Origin: Allantophomopsis cytisporea
Taxonomy: Eukaryota > Ascomycota > Leotiomycetes > Phacidiales > Phacidiaceae
NCBI GenBank assembly: GCA_024752435.1
Contig: CP103031.1
Coordinates: 1,360,001 to 1,424,000, forward strand
Direction: 5' to 3'
DNA length: 64,000 nucleotides
The position numbers and the translations under genes were made by a program. This document shows, piece after piece, positions 9,679 to 21,902 of this stretch. Under the pieces are notes generated by a model. The model was given only the letters and a program-made list of their open reading frames with translations. It searched no databases and was not told where the DNA came from. Each line of letters opens with the position of its first letter. Positions within the stretch are counted from its first letter, which is position 1.

Positions 9679-12600
9679 ATGATATCCTTGAATTTATGTG
9701 CCGTTCTTGGCTGTGTTCTATCTTTACTTACTACAGTAAATGCTAAAGTTGTTTTTGCACATTACATGGTGAGGACTTCTCCAACCCCGTGCGCTCAATG
9801 CTGTAGCAAGACAGTATCTGACACGCCAGCAGGTCGGAAACGTGACCGAAGCACACGCACATCAGGACATTGATGATGCTATGACAATGGGGTATGACTT
9901 CAGCTAATACATGTGAGCTCTTGCTGACAACTTCCAGCCTTGACGGGTTTGCCCTGAATATCGGCGATGCTACCCAAGACTTTGTCTACACCACCCTTGG
10001 TTACCTATTTGGTTATGCAGAGTATGTCGGTTTCAGTCTTTATATTAGCATGGACGTCTACGCTTCGGGCGCTTCTTGTTATGCTGGAGGTACTTCGTGC
10101 AATGGTGTAAGTTTTCAAATCATCTCTTGAGGGGATTATATGCTGATATATTGGGCTTGTTTCGATAGCCTACAGACTATTATGATATTTTCCAGGCCCG
10201 TTTGGGGAGTTCCGCATACTACTTAGGGCCAAATGGTTTTCCACTAATCTCAACATTCTCATCTGGAGGATTCACTAATGAGACCTGGATTGGCAAGTCT
10301 TTTCAATGATCTAGAGGTCACAATGCTAACAATAACTATAGATTGGAAGGACACTCTAGCCAATCAAATGTACTTCATCCCGGACTTCGACGAGACATCA
10401 GGCTATTATGAGGGCGCAGATGCCGTAGGTCTCTACCACTACAATAATCGTAGAATATACTAATTCCTTAGTGGTATGATTACTGGGGTGATTTAGTGGA
10501 CGGTGTGTTTAGTTGGGAGTCAGCCTGGCCAGAACGCGCGGGATACGGTGGTCTTTATCCTGGAGATGTATCTCCCGACGTGACTGTACTTGCTGCAGCC
10601 CAGGAACATAGCAAGGGCTATATGATGGGTATGATTGCTTCAAAAACGTGACTTGTGTCTCTGCTAATAGATAATAGGTCTAAGTGGGCTCCAGTACAAG
10701 AATTCGGTAAGCAGTCTAGTATATCGTATAAAAGTAAAATGCTTATAGTATTAGTATGGAACAAACGTTTACCGCGCGGGTGACGAAAACCTACCAGCTC
10801 GAATGGAAAACATCCTTTCGATGTCAACTCAACCTGATTTTTTGCAAATCCTCACATGGAATGACGGGCCCGAGTCCCACTACATTGGAAACATCTGGCC
10901 AGAACAAAACACAGACACCCAACCAGCTGCTTATATGGGAGATGACTGGTCCCACACTGCATGGCAAGATCTCATTACCTCATTTATCGTTGCATGGAAA
11001 GCTGGTGGTACTGCAGCAGACATGAGGCCAGTATTGACTGATCCAGTTGGCGTTTTGTGGTATAAGACAATCCTGCAAGACCTCACGTGCGCTGATGAGG
11101 ACGATGGACCATTATTCTACGAAAAGCCAGATGGATTTGACAACGGAACAGACACTCTCAACTGGGCCGTCGTATTGCCTGGCGACGCCACCACTTGGCA
11201 ACTAAGGATCATGATTATTGTTGACTGGATAAGCAACGAAGAATACTTATACTACAAGCTAGATCTTGTTGATTTGGTCCCTGGTCTGAACTACGGGTCC
11301 ACTTCAGGAGCTCAAGCCGGAAGTGCGCGAATAGAGCTTCTAGATACAGCCGGAGATGTCTTCATGGGAAGTCGAACTGGACAGTGCATTTCCGACAGTT
11401 GTCCAGATACTATCTACAACATGAACTATCAAGTAGTCGCTCTCTCATCAGACGCCATCCTTGTCAAAGAAGACTGTGCAAGTAACGGCGTTGCCGTTTT
11501 CCAAGACTTGGCCTTTTACGACATCACTAGCATTGGATCATGTGATTATGCCAACGATGACACTTCCGAAACTTCTTACACCGCTGCCGAGATTTGGGAG
11601 AATACCAATGCGGGTCCGTACCTTCAAGCAGTTATTGAAAAGATGTACACAGATCAGGGAAGCTACAAGCGTAAGTTATACATAGCATGTCTTTAGCTGA
11701 GCGCTGCTCACTTCACCTGCTATGCAAAATTGCCTTTCTGGAAAGAAGCATATTCGCTTACTCCTATCTAGATCTGGATTCCTATTTTATAAACTACATC
11801 AAGCAAAACACGGACGGCAGCAATCTCGGTACTTGTGCTACGCTTGGTGACACATCCGGCTGTGGTATAGGCTCTAACGCTTGTTCCGACTTTGAGGTTC
11901 CAGAGCATTTCTACATTCTCAATGCTTTTGGAAACCTCCAATCTCAGCTTGAAGAATTTCAAGAATTCTTGACCTGGGACACCATTGAGTCGAGCCTCGA
12001 CATATCTGAGATCGTCACGTCCTTTGGAGAACCCCTTCTTACGCCTTTAGGAGATTCAGCTGATATTTCTTCTATCTTCAACGCCCTCGGAACGGCGTTG
12101 AGTGTTGTCAGCCCAGCGTTAGGAAGTCTTGGCGACGAATATAGTGACCTCTCTAATCTCGCGGGGCTTGCTGGTGGTCTTACAACAGCCGCAGGGACTG
12201 TACCTACAGATACTACATCTACTGATATAGATGATTTAACACAGATCTTAGAGAGTCGCCTCGAATTGGTGTATAGTTCATACGTCCTTGCTCCTGCCAG
12301 CGTTGCCCATGCTATATGGACAACTGGAGATATTGACGACTTCCCGGACTGGTCATTCGAAAATGATGAACAAAGCAGCAAGTTAGCTCGCTACTTCTCC
12401 GGTGGGCGCTTCTCGGTGTCACGAGACACTTATAACTTAGAATCGAGTTATATGGGGACGCCCGTTATGAAACATGCCTTGATTGGCCTTACTTTAAAAT
12501 CGGCAGCTGCCTATGTTCTTGTTGGAGCCCATACTGAGAAGACTTGCGAATTCAGTGCCTCAGTCTGGCAAGACGATACGTGCTACAGTATTGAATATGC

Positions 12601-13024
12601 TGGAGCTGGCCCAGCAGATTCCAGTGTAGATAGCGACATCAGTGTCTACACCACTCGTATGCCCGATAGCATCATCGACGCCTTCACTACTTACAGTCTT
12701 GATCCAACAGACCTAATAAACAATGCTGTGGCCTGTCAAGTCGCCCGAAATGCATATGACGGAACCACCTCGCTGACCCAGGACCCTGCCGATTACGATC
12801 CATATCCAGAATGCCTGTTTAGCTTGCCTGTCATCACCGTAGGTGATTTCTCCGACGATGATGAGGCTTGGGAACACTCACCTTGTGCTGTGCGCAACAA
12901 CAACTCCGACAACGATGATAGCTTGGGTGTTGGGAACTATCTTCCCGATCAGCTTGCAACAGTGTTTACGGAGACCTTTTGCTTCCCAGGTTGCACTCCA
13001 AGGTTATGTGACCTGGAAACATGA
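9679..13024 (+). CDS. GH71 alpha-1,3-glucanase (mutanase) with a large C-terminal region
   Basis: Nine exons join in frame: 9679-9768, 9833-9891, 9938-10106, 10169-10292, 10342-10424, 10472-10628, 10678-10706, 10755-11670 and 11772-13024. They total 2880 nt, 959 residues. A signal peptide (M-I-S-L-N-L-C-A-V-L-G-C-V-L) is followed by the GH71 start K-V-V-F-A-H-Y-M-V-G-N. Next come G-L-D-G-F-A-L-N-I, F-S-L-Y-I-S-M-D-V, T-W-I-D-W-K-D and W-N-D-G-P-E-S-H-Y-I, all characteristic of secreted enzymes that hydrolyse alpha-1,3-glucan in fungal walls. The GH71 catalytic domain covers roughly residues 22-430. The remaining half has conserved-looking cysteines, but I do not recognise a domain. Intron 10293-10341 has a GC donor. 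The frame stops at TGA 13022-13024, yet stays open for another 56 codons with a Thr/Ser-rich linker, so the C-terminus may be truncated. Confidence 0.88.
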
Positions 13025-13195
13025 TTCATTCAAATCGCTTCCTTCTATACAACGACATCGTCAACTTCAACCACTTCATCAAATTTGGCACCATCATCAT
13101 CTGCCCGCTCGGGTATATTCTATATTAACTCGATCAATTCCACCTCTGCCAAATCCACGCCCTTTTTATGGATTTGTGAGTCTAGGGTTGATTGA
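13025..13195 (+). pseudogene. In-frame continuation of the GH71 gene after TGA
   Basis: Directly after the TGA at 13022-13024 the same frame continues for 56 codons to TGA 13193-13195. It encodes a Thr/Ser-rich stretch (T-T-T-S-S-T-S-T-T-S-S) typical of secreted-enzyme linkers. There is no AG dinucleotide between the stop and about 13176, so no intron ending in that interval can remove the stop. It looks like a tail cut off by a late nonsense change, but chance Ser/Thr codons in a 3' UTR cannot be excluded. Confidence 0.4.
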
Positions 13196-14279
13196 TTACA
13201 GCAAAGATAGAACTAAATCAAGACGGTTGCAGGATACAATCAGGCGTCTTGGTGAACCCATGTGTCGTCTACCAAAGTTGCTAAATCCCTTCGGTTAGTA
13301 TAAGATTGTAGACTTTGCTTAGACCTGAAATTGGAAATTTTTTGTTACCTTAGAGCATATAGCAGAGCTTGATGTATATAACCTATAACTTTACTTTGAT
13401 CATACTCTCATGTGAGACTGTTGCCGTCTTCCTCTTCAAGATAGTCAGACGCAATATTTTTAATGTACTCCTTCCAATTTTCCTATCGCTTCTGTACCCT
13501 CAAAGCTGAAGCTCTAGAACTGAATGTGTTGCAAAGATATTGTGGAATGGAGATGGATAAACAGGATGGAATCGGGGCGAATATGGAAATGTGAGAACTT
13601 GGCACTACTTGAGCACTGGACTTCTTAAGGAAGCAAAGTAGTCGTATCAGGCAAATGACATATATTCAAAACTGAGAGATTTTGTGGTGGCTGTGCATGA
13701 AAATTCTGATGTATAGTTGTTCATTCCTGTAAGCTTGCTAGTCTTGTCAAATGGCTGTTAAACTGACTTTACGATGACATTTGTCTTTGAAGAATCCGCA
13801 TATTTTTTTTTTAGCTGATCTCGAAGACCTGCTTAATGTTAATCAAATGCTATCATCAAAGTGAGAATATGAAGCTACAAAGACGCAATATCGCAAAGTG
13901 AAGAATTAGATTCAATCCCATTGACGTAGCTTTATAGTATAGATTGTAGGATCTTATAGTCTTTAGCTGTACTACATACAGATCAGCCATTGTTAACTGC
14001 ATTGAGTGCCTAGTAAGTGCGTCATTAGTATATTGGCGTATGAGGGCAATAGACCAAGTAACCAAATCACTATCGTATCAATAGCAGAGCTATACAAGTT
14101 GTGGTAGTCGAAAAACTTCATTTCCAACATCCACAATAGTAATAGTATACACGGTCACGGTGTGGCCGGTTACTAGGGGTGGCCGAATTCTATAGGCACG
14201 GACTTATTCTGTTCTGGCTTAAGATCCGTTTTTATGCAAGGCACGTGCAAGGCCACTCACTGATACTTAGGTTTCCATC
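13196..14279. other. Intergenic region
   Basis: AT-rich spacer between the GH71 gene and the CitE-like gene. The 69-codon frame near 13856-14065 has no recognisable content. I see nothing supportable. Confidence 0.5.
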
Positions 14280-14513
14280 GTTGGGCGGTCAAGCGATTGG
14301 CGTGGCAGAATTTCTTATCGGCTGTATGTGAGCTGGAGCTGCAGCTGCAGCTACTCCGCATCTAAATCGCCGAGCTTAACTCGAGATCATAAATATTAAC
14401 GGGTAACACTTCACAGTTTATCACCACAACTCATAGATATCCCTCATCTCGACTTCGATATCTATGATTTGAAGGATCGGCCGGCCGTTCGTTTTCTACA
14501 ATACCCAATTGCA
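14280..14513 (+). repeat. Dispersed repeat, copy B, in the promoter of the CitE-like gene
   Basis: This is the partner of 5293-5519 in the same orientation. Copy B ends about 17 nt before the CitE-like ATG at 14531, so it probably includes the promoter and 5' UTR. It has an additional GCTGCA unit and a GGCCGGCC palindrome near 14480 that copy A lacks (copy A reads TTGGCC there). Confidence 0.75.
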
Positions 14514-14530
14514 CCCCAGACGAACCCACC

Positions 14531-15563
14531 ATGTCCAAAGCCGCATCCACCCTTCGCCGCGGCCTCCTCTACGTGCCATCATCGTCCCCCAAATTCCTCC
14601 AAAAATCCATGTCCCTGAATGTAGACACAGTAGCCTACGACCTAGAAGACAGCGTAACAATCCACAAGAAAGACGAAGCGCGCGCCAATCTCGCCGAATT
14701 CCTAAAGGGTCCCAAGGGCGCCGGCATCCGCGAGCAAGCAGTACGCATAAACAGCGTGGAGAGCGGCCTAGCACTTCAAGACCTCGAAGCAGTCGTAAGC
14801 AGTCCATGAAAACCCCAACCATTACAACCCCAAGAAACCAGAACAAAATCTATGACTACAGAGCCTAACACACACGCAGATCACCTCCCCCCACCTCCAA
14901 ACCATCGTCCTCCCCAAAACAAACACCCCCTCGGACCTCCTCTTAATATCAGACTACATAGCGCACCACGCGCCCACGCGCCCATCGACCGCGCCCCCAC
15001 TGAAGATCCTCGCCCTAATCGAATCCGCCCTCTCCGTCATGTCCCTGCCGCAAATAACGCGCACGACGCCCCTGCTGGCAGGCCTGATATTTGCGGCGGA
15101 GGATTTCGCGCTCGACCTGTCGCTACGCCGTACTGCGGGGCTGCAGGAGATGCTATATGCGCGGTCGGCGATCGCGACGGCGGCGCGAGCTGCGGACTTG
15201 GAGAGTACGATTGATTTGGTGTGTACTTCGTTTCGGGGGGAGGAGGGGAGGAGGACGTTGGAGGCTGAGTGTGAGGGTGGGAAGGGGCTGGGGTTCAATG
15301 GGAAGCAGTGTATTCATCCGGACCAGGTGGGGATTGTGCAAAGAGCTTTTGCGCCGACTAAGGAGGAGGTTGTGTGGGCGGTTAGATGTGTGATTGCAGA
15401 TGATAAGGCGAGTGCGAGTGGACGAGGGGCGTGGACGCTGGATGGGAAGATGATTGATGCGCCGGTTAGTGGGAAGGCGAGAGGGGTGGTGAAGCGTGCG
15501 GAATTATGTGGGTTCGATATTGCAAAATTAAAGGAGGAATGGAAGGGGCAGGAACCAGAGTGA
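14531..15563 (+). CDS. CitE/CLYBL-like lyase of the HpcH/HpaI aldolase family
   Basis: Two exons (14531-14794 and 14880-15563; intron GTAAGC...ACGCAG) give 315 residues. The TIM-barrel family of citrate-lyase beta subunit and malyl-CoA lyase enzymes cleaves or forms C-C bonds of CoA thioesters using Mg2+. Signatures are R-R-G-L-L-Y-V-P-S-S near residue 10, the metal-binding Y-D-L-E-D-S-V, R-I-N-S-V near 72, I-V-L-P-K-T, the glutamate in L-A-L-I-E-S-A and the aspartate region F-A-A-E-D-F-A. The C-terminal signature is G-K-Q-C-I-H-P-D-Q-V. An N-terminal basic stretch may direct it to mitochondria like human CLYBL; that is inference. Exact substrate is unknown. The coding strand switches from strongly C-rich to strongly G-rich near 15040. 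Confidence 0.92.
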
Positions 15564-15638
15564 TGGACTTGGGATTATATCTTGTATCTATTCATATAAC
15601 AGAGCTTCAGAGGTATTTGAGAAAATAATACTAGGCTT

Positions 15639-18600
15639 TCAATACTGTCGTTTACGTCTCCAGAATCCAGGTATCGAAGTAACAACATCCTCCACATCAA
15701 TTTGCCCAGTCTTATCTGCCACACCCAAGTTGAAATTTACCCCCTCTTGTAAAGTGGCATCAGCATCTTTTCCATTGTCTTCCATCTCTGGGACATCGCC
15801 ATAATATTTCTCAGTGACTCCATCGTGCTCTACACTGTGCAGATCCCGATATCCCATTTCAAATTCATGGTGCTCATCCTGAGATTCCATGACATGCTGC
15901 TGCAACATGTCGGAAGGCCCATTGCAAGTGTCATAAAATTGTACAAAATTGGGGTTAATCAACTGCTCGGTGTTTGTAAGATAACTCGAGGAGCGAGTAT
16001 CAATATTCTCAGATTGTGGTTTAAGGAGCTCGTCACATCTGCCTTGCTGCTCCTGAAGGCGACTATTGAAGAGAACCTCATTACCGATCGGAACACCTTT
16101 TCTTGGCAAAGGAGGAGAATGTTGATGGCTACTAGATGGTAAGACCTCTTGAAGCCATGTACCACGTTCGGGCGCTGAATCATCCATCGTATTTTCTGTT
16201 GCCAGTCTCGAAGGGGTTGCAAGATCAACCGTTTCTTTATGCAGATCTTCAAATAGGTGAACGACCTTGCGGTGAGGAATCTTATAAGCAGTATAAGCTG
16301 CATGGCTCATAGAAGTGGCTGAGGTAGTCAAGCTTGACTTCTTGGATGTGTCACCTCCATTGTCTTTAGCGCGACTAAGAGGCCTCTGATTTGTTTGAAT
16401 ACTTGAAAGTCTCGCATCTGTTTGGCTCTCATTCTTAGTATCAGTGTCGACATATTGTTCGATTGATTGGGGTGGTAACAGAGATGGAGAAATTAGAACT
16501 GGCGATTCTTCAGCAAAATCGTCCCTCGTATGTTCAGCCAGTACAGGTGGTGCAGAATTGGCTCGTTCGTGATCAGTAAGCACTTGCACCTTCTCAGATT
16601 GATCTCCAGGCACGATCCGCTGCTGATCCTTTGACTGGTTTGCAGCCGTATTCTTGAAATATGCCACTGATGCCAGTTGCTCACGTGTAGGTGGCCGCTT
16701 TTCTTGCTCTTGGGGCATTACTGTTGAATCTTTGCTCGCGGTTCTTGGAGGTGTGGAAGGCAAGTTCTTGACTTGAAAATGCTCCTTGCTCCTTTGCGGA
16801 GTGTTTCCCACTCCATGTTGATGACAACAAGCTCGTAGGTCACCGTGCTGTGGGCGTAGTCCATGATCTGCGGACTCAGCACGGTCCTGTCGGGAGTTGC
16901 TACGACTGAAAGTTTGAGCGTATTTCGATCTTCCGGGTGAGTGTGACTGGTCAGATAGACCTGAATATCGTGTTGACCTCAGGAAATCATGCCAAAGCCC
17001 AATATTCTTCTCAGAGGAGCAAGCCTCGCTGGTTGAATTGCTATGCAAAGATCTCTTTTCTGATTCTCTGAGTGAGACGGAAGGCTTATGCAATCTGGTG
17101 TAACTATATATGCCAGTATTGTAAAGTAATTCTTGCACATCTTCAGGTATCATGCTACTTGATCGCGTTCTGAGCACATCGGTCCTTTCTCGTTCGGGAT
17201 TTATGTTAGAGGATACTTTTTTCGCATCAAAGTAAGGAATGGCCTCAATCGAGCTCATGTGATTAGAAATTGGACCGAGGCTGGATCGAAGAGTCGGGTC
17301 CGCCATTTCGCAGCTGGTTGTAAACCCTCGGCGCCTATACGGAAACCTCAAGTGATTTAGATCACGATCGGTTCCTGAAAAGTTGACTGGACCGTCGTCA
17401 GAAGTTCGGTTTGGTTCTGGTCGGTATGTTTCACCACGATAGGAGGTCGTTGTGGGATTTCGATGGGAATCCATGAGTGCGGTTTTAGCTGTCTGAAAAT
17501 ATGATGAACTATCGTACACCAGCTTTTCCGCAATTGTCGGGTTTCCACGACGGGCCTTTGACATTACGCTCCCATTTGCAAGGTCTGCTGAGCGGTGTCG
17601 AGGCTCTTGAAGGAATCTCATTTCTGAGAATGCTAAGTCAGGTACTGCATCCACATATTAGCTTAAGAAGCTGCAACAATATGCGATCACTCACCTCCGC
17701 CCCTCGAAGTCCCCGCAGATGCCCCGTCATGTTTAAAGAAAGTTCCTCCCTCGTCAGGTTTAAGCTACAATCTAAATCAGCGCGATGTTTCAACAGATCA
17801 CCATAATTATTTACCGTCAACCGATGCTTTCCAACAAGCCGTGAATTGAATTTGCTCAGAGGACCATCCTCGCCATCTTTCTCAACCATACGCCTCTTGG
17901 AGCCTTTTGTCTTCTTGGCCTTGTTTCGATCATGAACCTTCCTCTCCGGCTTGGCTTTGGTCTTTGGTTCATAGCGATCCTCTTTCGTCTTGTGCCTGGG
18001 GCGTTTTTCAAAGGGCTTCTTTCCTGATACAGGTGAATATGACTCGGATATATTGTCAAAAAAAGGCCCCGTCGCACGTCTTCTGCTACGAATTGCAGGA
18101 ATAGACTCCTTCATTGCCTTTGACGTGTTTCGAGCTGGTGACTTGGCTCGTGGAACTTGAAAAGCAGGTTCAAGAAATGACGTCTCGGATGAGATAGAGG
18201 GGACTAGTTTGCGCTTCCTGGAGTTGTTGAAGCTCGTCTCAGGCTCGTATCCCCTCTGGATGGATTGGAAAAGGCCTGGTTGATTGGGTGGTGGTAGAAG
18301 TCCTCTATCGAGAGATGCTAATGATGGATTCAGTCAGTACATGGAGATATACACCATCATTTAGAGCTCACCTCTATCACCCCCACCAAATCTTGTATCA
18401 TATTGAGTGCTCGGCATCGTTCTCTTATCTGTTTTTGTTTTTGGCGCATCTGTCTCTGTGCAATCCAGCCATTGTTGTATGTAGCTTTTGGTTGCGCTCA
18501 TCTCTTCGCTATCAGGTGCTACAAGATCACGAGGTGTCAGGAGAGTCTTCGATCTTGGTCTCATACTCTCCTTCCTCTGCGATTGAAGGCCACTCCCAGT

Positions 18601-18651
18601 ATGATTCATGAACTCCTTGCCACGTGGCTGCCTACCTCGATGACTCTGCAA
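15639..18651 (-). CDS. Large, mostly disordered basic protein of unknown function
   Basis: I do not recognise this protein. A consistent model has three exons, 18372-18651, 17691-18275 and 15639-17644, giving about 956 residues. The first 300 residues are Arg/Lys/Ser-rich and include K-K-T-K-G-S-K-R-R, a likely nuclear localisation signal. A central segment (L-V-G-K-H-R-L-T-V-N-N-Y-G-D-L-L-K and P-D-L-A-F-S-E-M-R-F-L) looks conserved. The long C-terminal exon is polar and low in order. Splice choices are uncertain. Intron 1 needs the CCAG acceptor at 18276-18277 or a weak GAG one, and intron 2 fits only if the donor is the second GTGA (GTGATC) rather than the better GTGAGT four bases earlier. 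The start ATG at 18649-18651 is the first in frame. A nuclear or cytoskeletal role would be a guess. Confidence 0.65.
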
Positions 18652-20281
18652 TGCTCTTTAGCGCGCGTCCATGTCATGGGTTATTCTCGATCATAGATAT
18701 TCTCATTGTTGGAAAGCGGGCTGTGAGATGTTTGTGGTATGACATGCTCGTGTTGCATTTGAGTAAACAATGAATGTATGACTATTTTGTCGAGATCCAT
18801 TGAGTTACGATCCACAATGGCTTTTTGTCCACGGTTTCAATAAGGAAAGAACGGGCTGCTCGGCCAGTATAGAAAAAGGAAGCGACGACAACGACATTAG
18901 CCACAATGATTGAAAATGTACCTACCTTGCTCATTCCACTTGCATATCCTAGAAAAACACAACTAGATTTGCCTCTACACTCGAATGATGATAGACAAAT
19001 ATCACCCACGATGGGCTCCTCATAGCCGTCTCACCTTATATTTGCGACATCGATTGTTATAAATCCACATGACATCTCGCAACAGACATTGGAACGCAAA
19101 CACTTATCAAACATCCATCCAAACCCTCGAGACTCAGTACTGCATACACTCTCAAGAGCACTCTCGGAGGATTTCAACGAAGTGCGGTGAGACACCCAAA
19201 GCATAAGACGGATTCCAGCAAGGCATATGTATGCAGGATGTCACAACATATTCGAGGTACGTCGGGGGAGATCGGGCCATGAAAGCATGCTTGAGAAAAA
19301 TATATTGCTTGACGTTATGCAAGCGTTCCTCTTGCACGCACATCTCATGGCTTCCCAAGCCGCTGATCATTTCCACACACCTTCTTCAGTGAAGATGCGA
19401 TGGCATGTTGAGTGAAGATCACATGATGAGTGCAGCATGCACAAATATCTTGAGACCATGAGTAGGTATTCTGCTCTACGTTGTGCATAGCCGTGCTTGT
19501 GTCTCAGACTCTCCTCCATATAAGGGCGGATACATGGGAGCACAGATATCGAATCACGACAACCTACCACGCACGAAGTGGGCAATACGGCTTTCAGGAT
19601 TCCCAATGGCTTCAAAGCGATTTGCACGGGCAGCAGCAATAATGAAAGACTCCCAAGGGCGAAGACTACCCCTCTCCGCGTCCCCCCTCTCGCGCCAAAA
19701 TCAGGATCAAAAGCTTCTCCACATGCAGATTGCTACTGCAAACTACTCACAGCATGTGTGGGCGCGTTTCCAGCACATGCAGGAAATGTTCCGTTGCGCA
19801 CATCCAGACCCTCTGTCTCACGCTCGACTCACGACCCGTATGTGCAGTGCAATATTCCATCCACAGGAGCCACTGCGCACATGCGTCGGCAATATGTAGT
19901 AGCCCAGGGCCACACAAATCTAAAGCTTCAGGAACCCTCACCGATTAAATTATTGAAAACATTTCCTGGCTTGACAGCATCCCTGCAGTACGGATAAATG
20001 CTTCGTCACGATGTCTGTCTACACTGCAAGTCTCTTGTCTTTTCTTTTCCTTTCCTTTTCTTCTCAATATGCATAGTCATAGCCACACTAATCTAGTGAT
20101 GAATCATTCATTATTGTCTTCCCTCCAGACAGCGTGGCTGTCAAGGCATCGGCGCCCCTCAGCCCTCCGCTGGCACTCTCCATAGAATATCGAGATCCGC
20201 CCCCGCTTCACAGGATCCGCTTTGGAGGGACCGAGAGAACCGCGTCTTGTGCGACCCTGCGCCTTATCAATTGGTCCTAGC

Positions 20282-20337
20282 TCCTGCCTGCTTTTCTGCT
20301 CTGGTGCTAGTCATGCACCAGTGCGCAGCAGGCAGGA
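20282..20337. other. GC-rich inverted repeat / potential hairpin
   Basis: Positions 20282-20291 (TCCTGCCTGC) and 20328-20337 (GCAGGCAGGA) are perfect reverse complements. Inside them TGGTGC (20302-20307) and GCACCA (20315-20320) pair around a 7-nt loop. The strand asymmetry of the internal loop (10 and 7 nt) suggests a folded RNA or a palindromic site. It lies in a gene-free region. Function is unknown. Confidence 0.5.
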
Positions 20338-21870
20338 ATCTTCCATACCAATACCAGGGCTAGGATGATGAACAGGGCATCGTCTGAGTGGAGGATGATT
20401 GGAATGGCGTTACTGCAGGCTGTGTGAAGGGTCTGATGGTGAAAACTGGTGGGATGGTCATGTTAACTGTTCTCGTTTTCTGGATATTCCTACCGTACGG
20501 TTAGAGTCCTCAGTAGTAAGTAGATGGAAAGCAAAATGTGGTTGGTTGTTGGCGGCTTGAGCCGACTTTGTATCTTTGCTGAATAAAAACAACAACGCCA
20601 GAGGCTTGTTGCTGGTATTCATATGTATATGAATTCATGATATGAAATCTCTTCTGGACTGTAAATTCCTAAGCCATGGCTTTGGAATTAAAATCAAGAA
20701 CCCCTTAAGAAGTGATGAGGTATGTGGTCATGTCCGCAGTAGACATTCTATGAGAAGGTTTAAGAGATGCATTCCAATTATCTTTCAGCAGTGTATTGAA
20801 CATGTACTTCTGCAGCACCATCTACCGTTTCTTGCTGTGAGACTCCTTTATCTGACAGCCATCCAGCCCACATCCAGCAGATACCATTGAAGCATATTGC
20901 AACTGCCACTAACAAAATCTCACCATAGCTTGTGATGCTGCTGGTCGCACCTCAATGGGCGGATGGATATATGAAGGCGAATTCCAGGCGCATGAAATAT
21001 AGCTTTGGAGTACGGACAGCAACAGCCAGACCAAAAAAGCCCTCACGATAGCATAGCTATTTAGCTGATTAGATTCGAGAGGATGCACATGTTTTTCTTT
21101 GGCATGGTATAAAATATATCATAGCGGTTTTATATGTATCTGAATACTCCATGCTGTAAGTAAGTAGGAAGGAATTTAGTACTGAGGCATTTAGAAGGGA
21201 AGTGCAAACGGCCATTCGCAATCGAAAAGCGGGCCAGCCATTTTTGGAATCCGTCGTATCTGCGTGCTTGATTTTTCATCTGTAATGTGTATGAAATTGA
21301 ATGCAGCTTGTATTTTCGTTGGCAAGTAACGTCTTCGGTCTAACAATGTCGTGGATGTGTGCGCGTTGACATTTCACTTTCCAGTACATGCTGCATAGTG
21401 GCGTACAACCATCCTTGCGATCTCAAGCTTGGGATATGCGCATGACACGCCAGTGATGGATAGTATTGAATGTGAGGTGCGAATGAGAGGGAGCAGCCTT
21501 CCTTTTCTATGGGCTGAGACTGAGTAGTGGGCAGGAAAATCATGCACAGCGGATGCAGAGATTTAAAGAGAAAGGGAATGGGTCCTTTCTACGTTAGCTG
21601 CTGGACTGTACCTGAGGAGATGTGGCATATCTGTATGAATAGTTTCGTGGTCTTTGTGGTGATATGCTGTGGCTGCATCCATGGCGCATAAGTAGCAACA
21701 GCAGGCAGACGTGCAGACATCGACATGCAGATAAGCTCAAACTGCTTTGATGTTACATGTTCGTCGTCTTGCTCTGCTCAATTCAAGCATTATCATTGTT
21801 TTCATTAACATTTCCGTGGTATTTTCCCGCGTATTCAGGCGCGTTCCTTTTATTCTGAATGGTCGTATTT

Positions 21871-21902
21871 CTTCCTCTTCCTCTTCCTCTTCCTCTTCCT
21901 CG
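21871..21902. repeat. CTTCCT microsatellite
   Basis: About five tandem copies of CTTCCT, a pure pyrimidine tract on the plus strand. It would encode Ser repeats in one frame, which explains a spurious open frame over it. Confidence 0.9.

Noticed and set aside
14496..15341. Antisense and alternate-frame open stretches over the CitE-like gene
   Set aside because: They are shadows of the strongly skewed real coding frame.
19483..19997. Overlapping open frames of about 140 codons in the 5-kb gap
   Set aside because: Two frames overlap with no domain, no splice logic and no leader; most likely chance.
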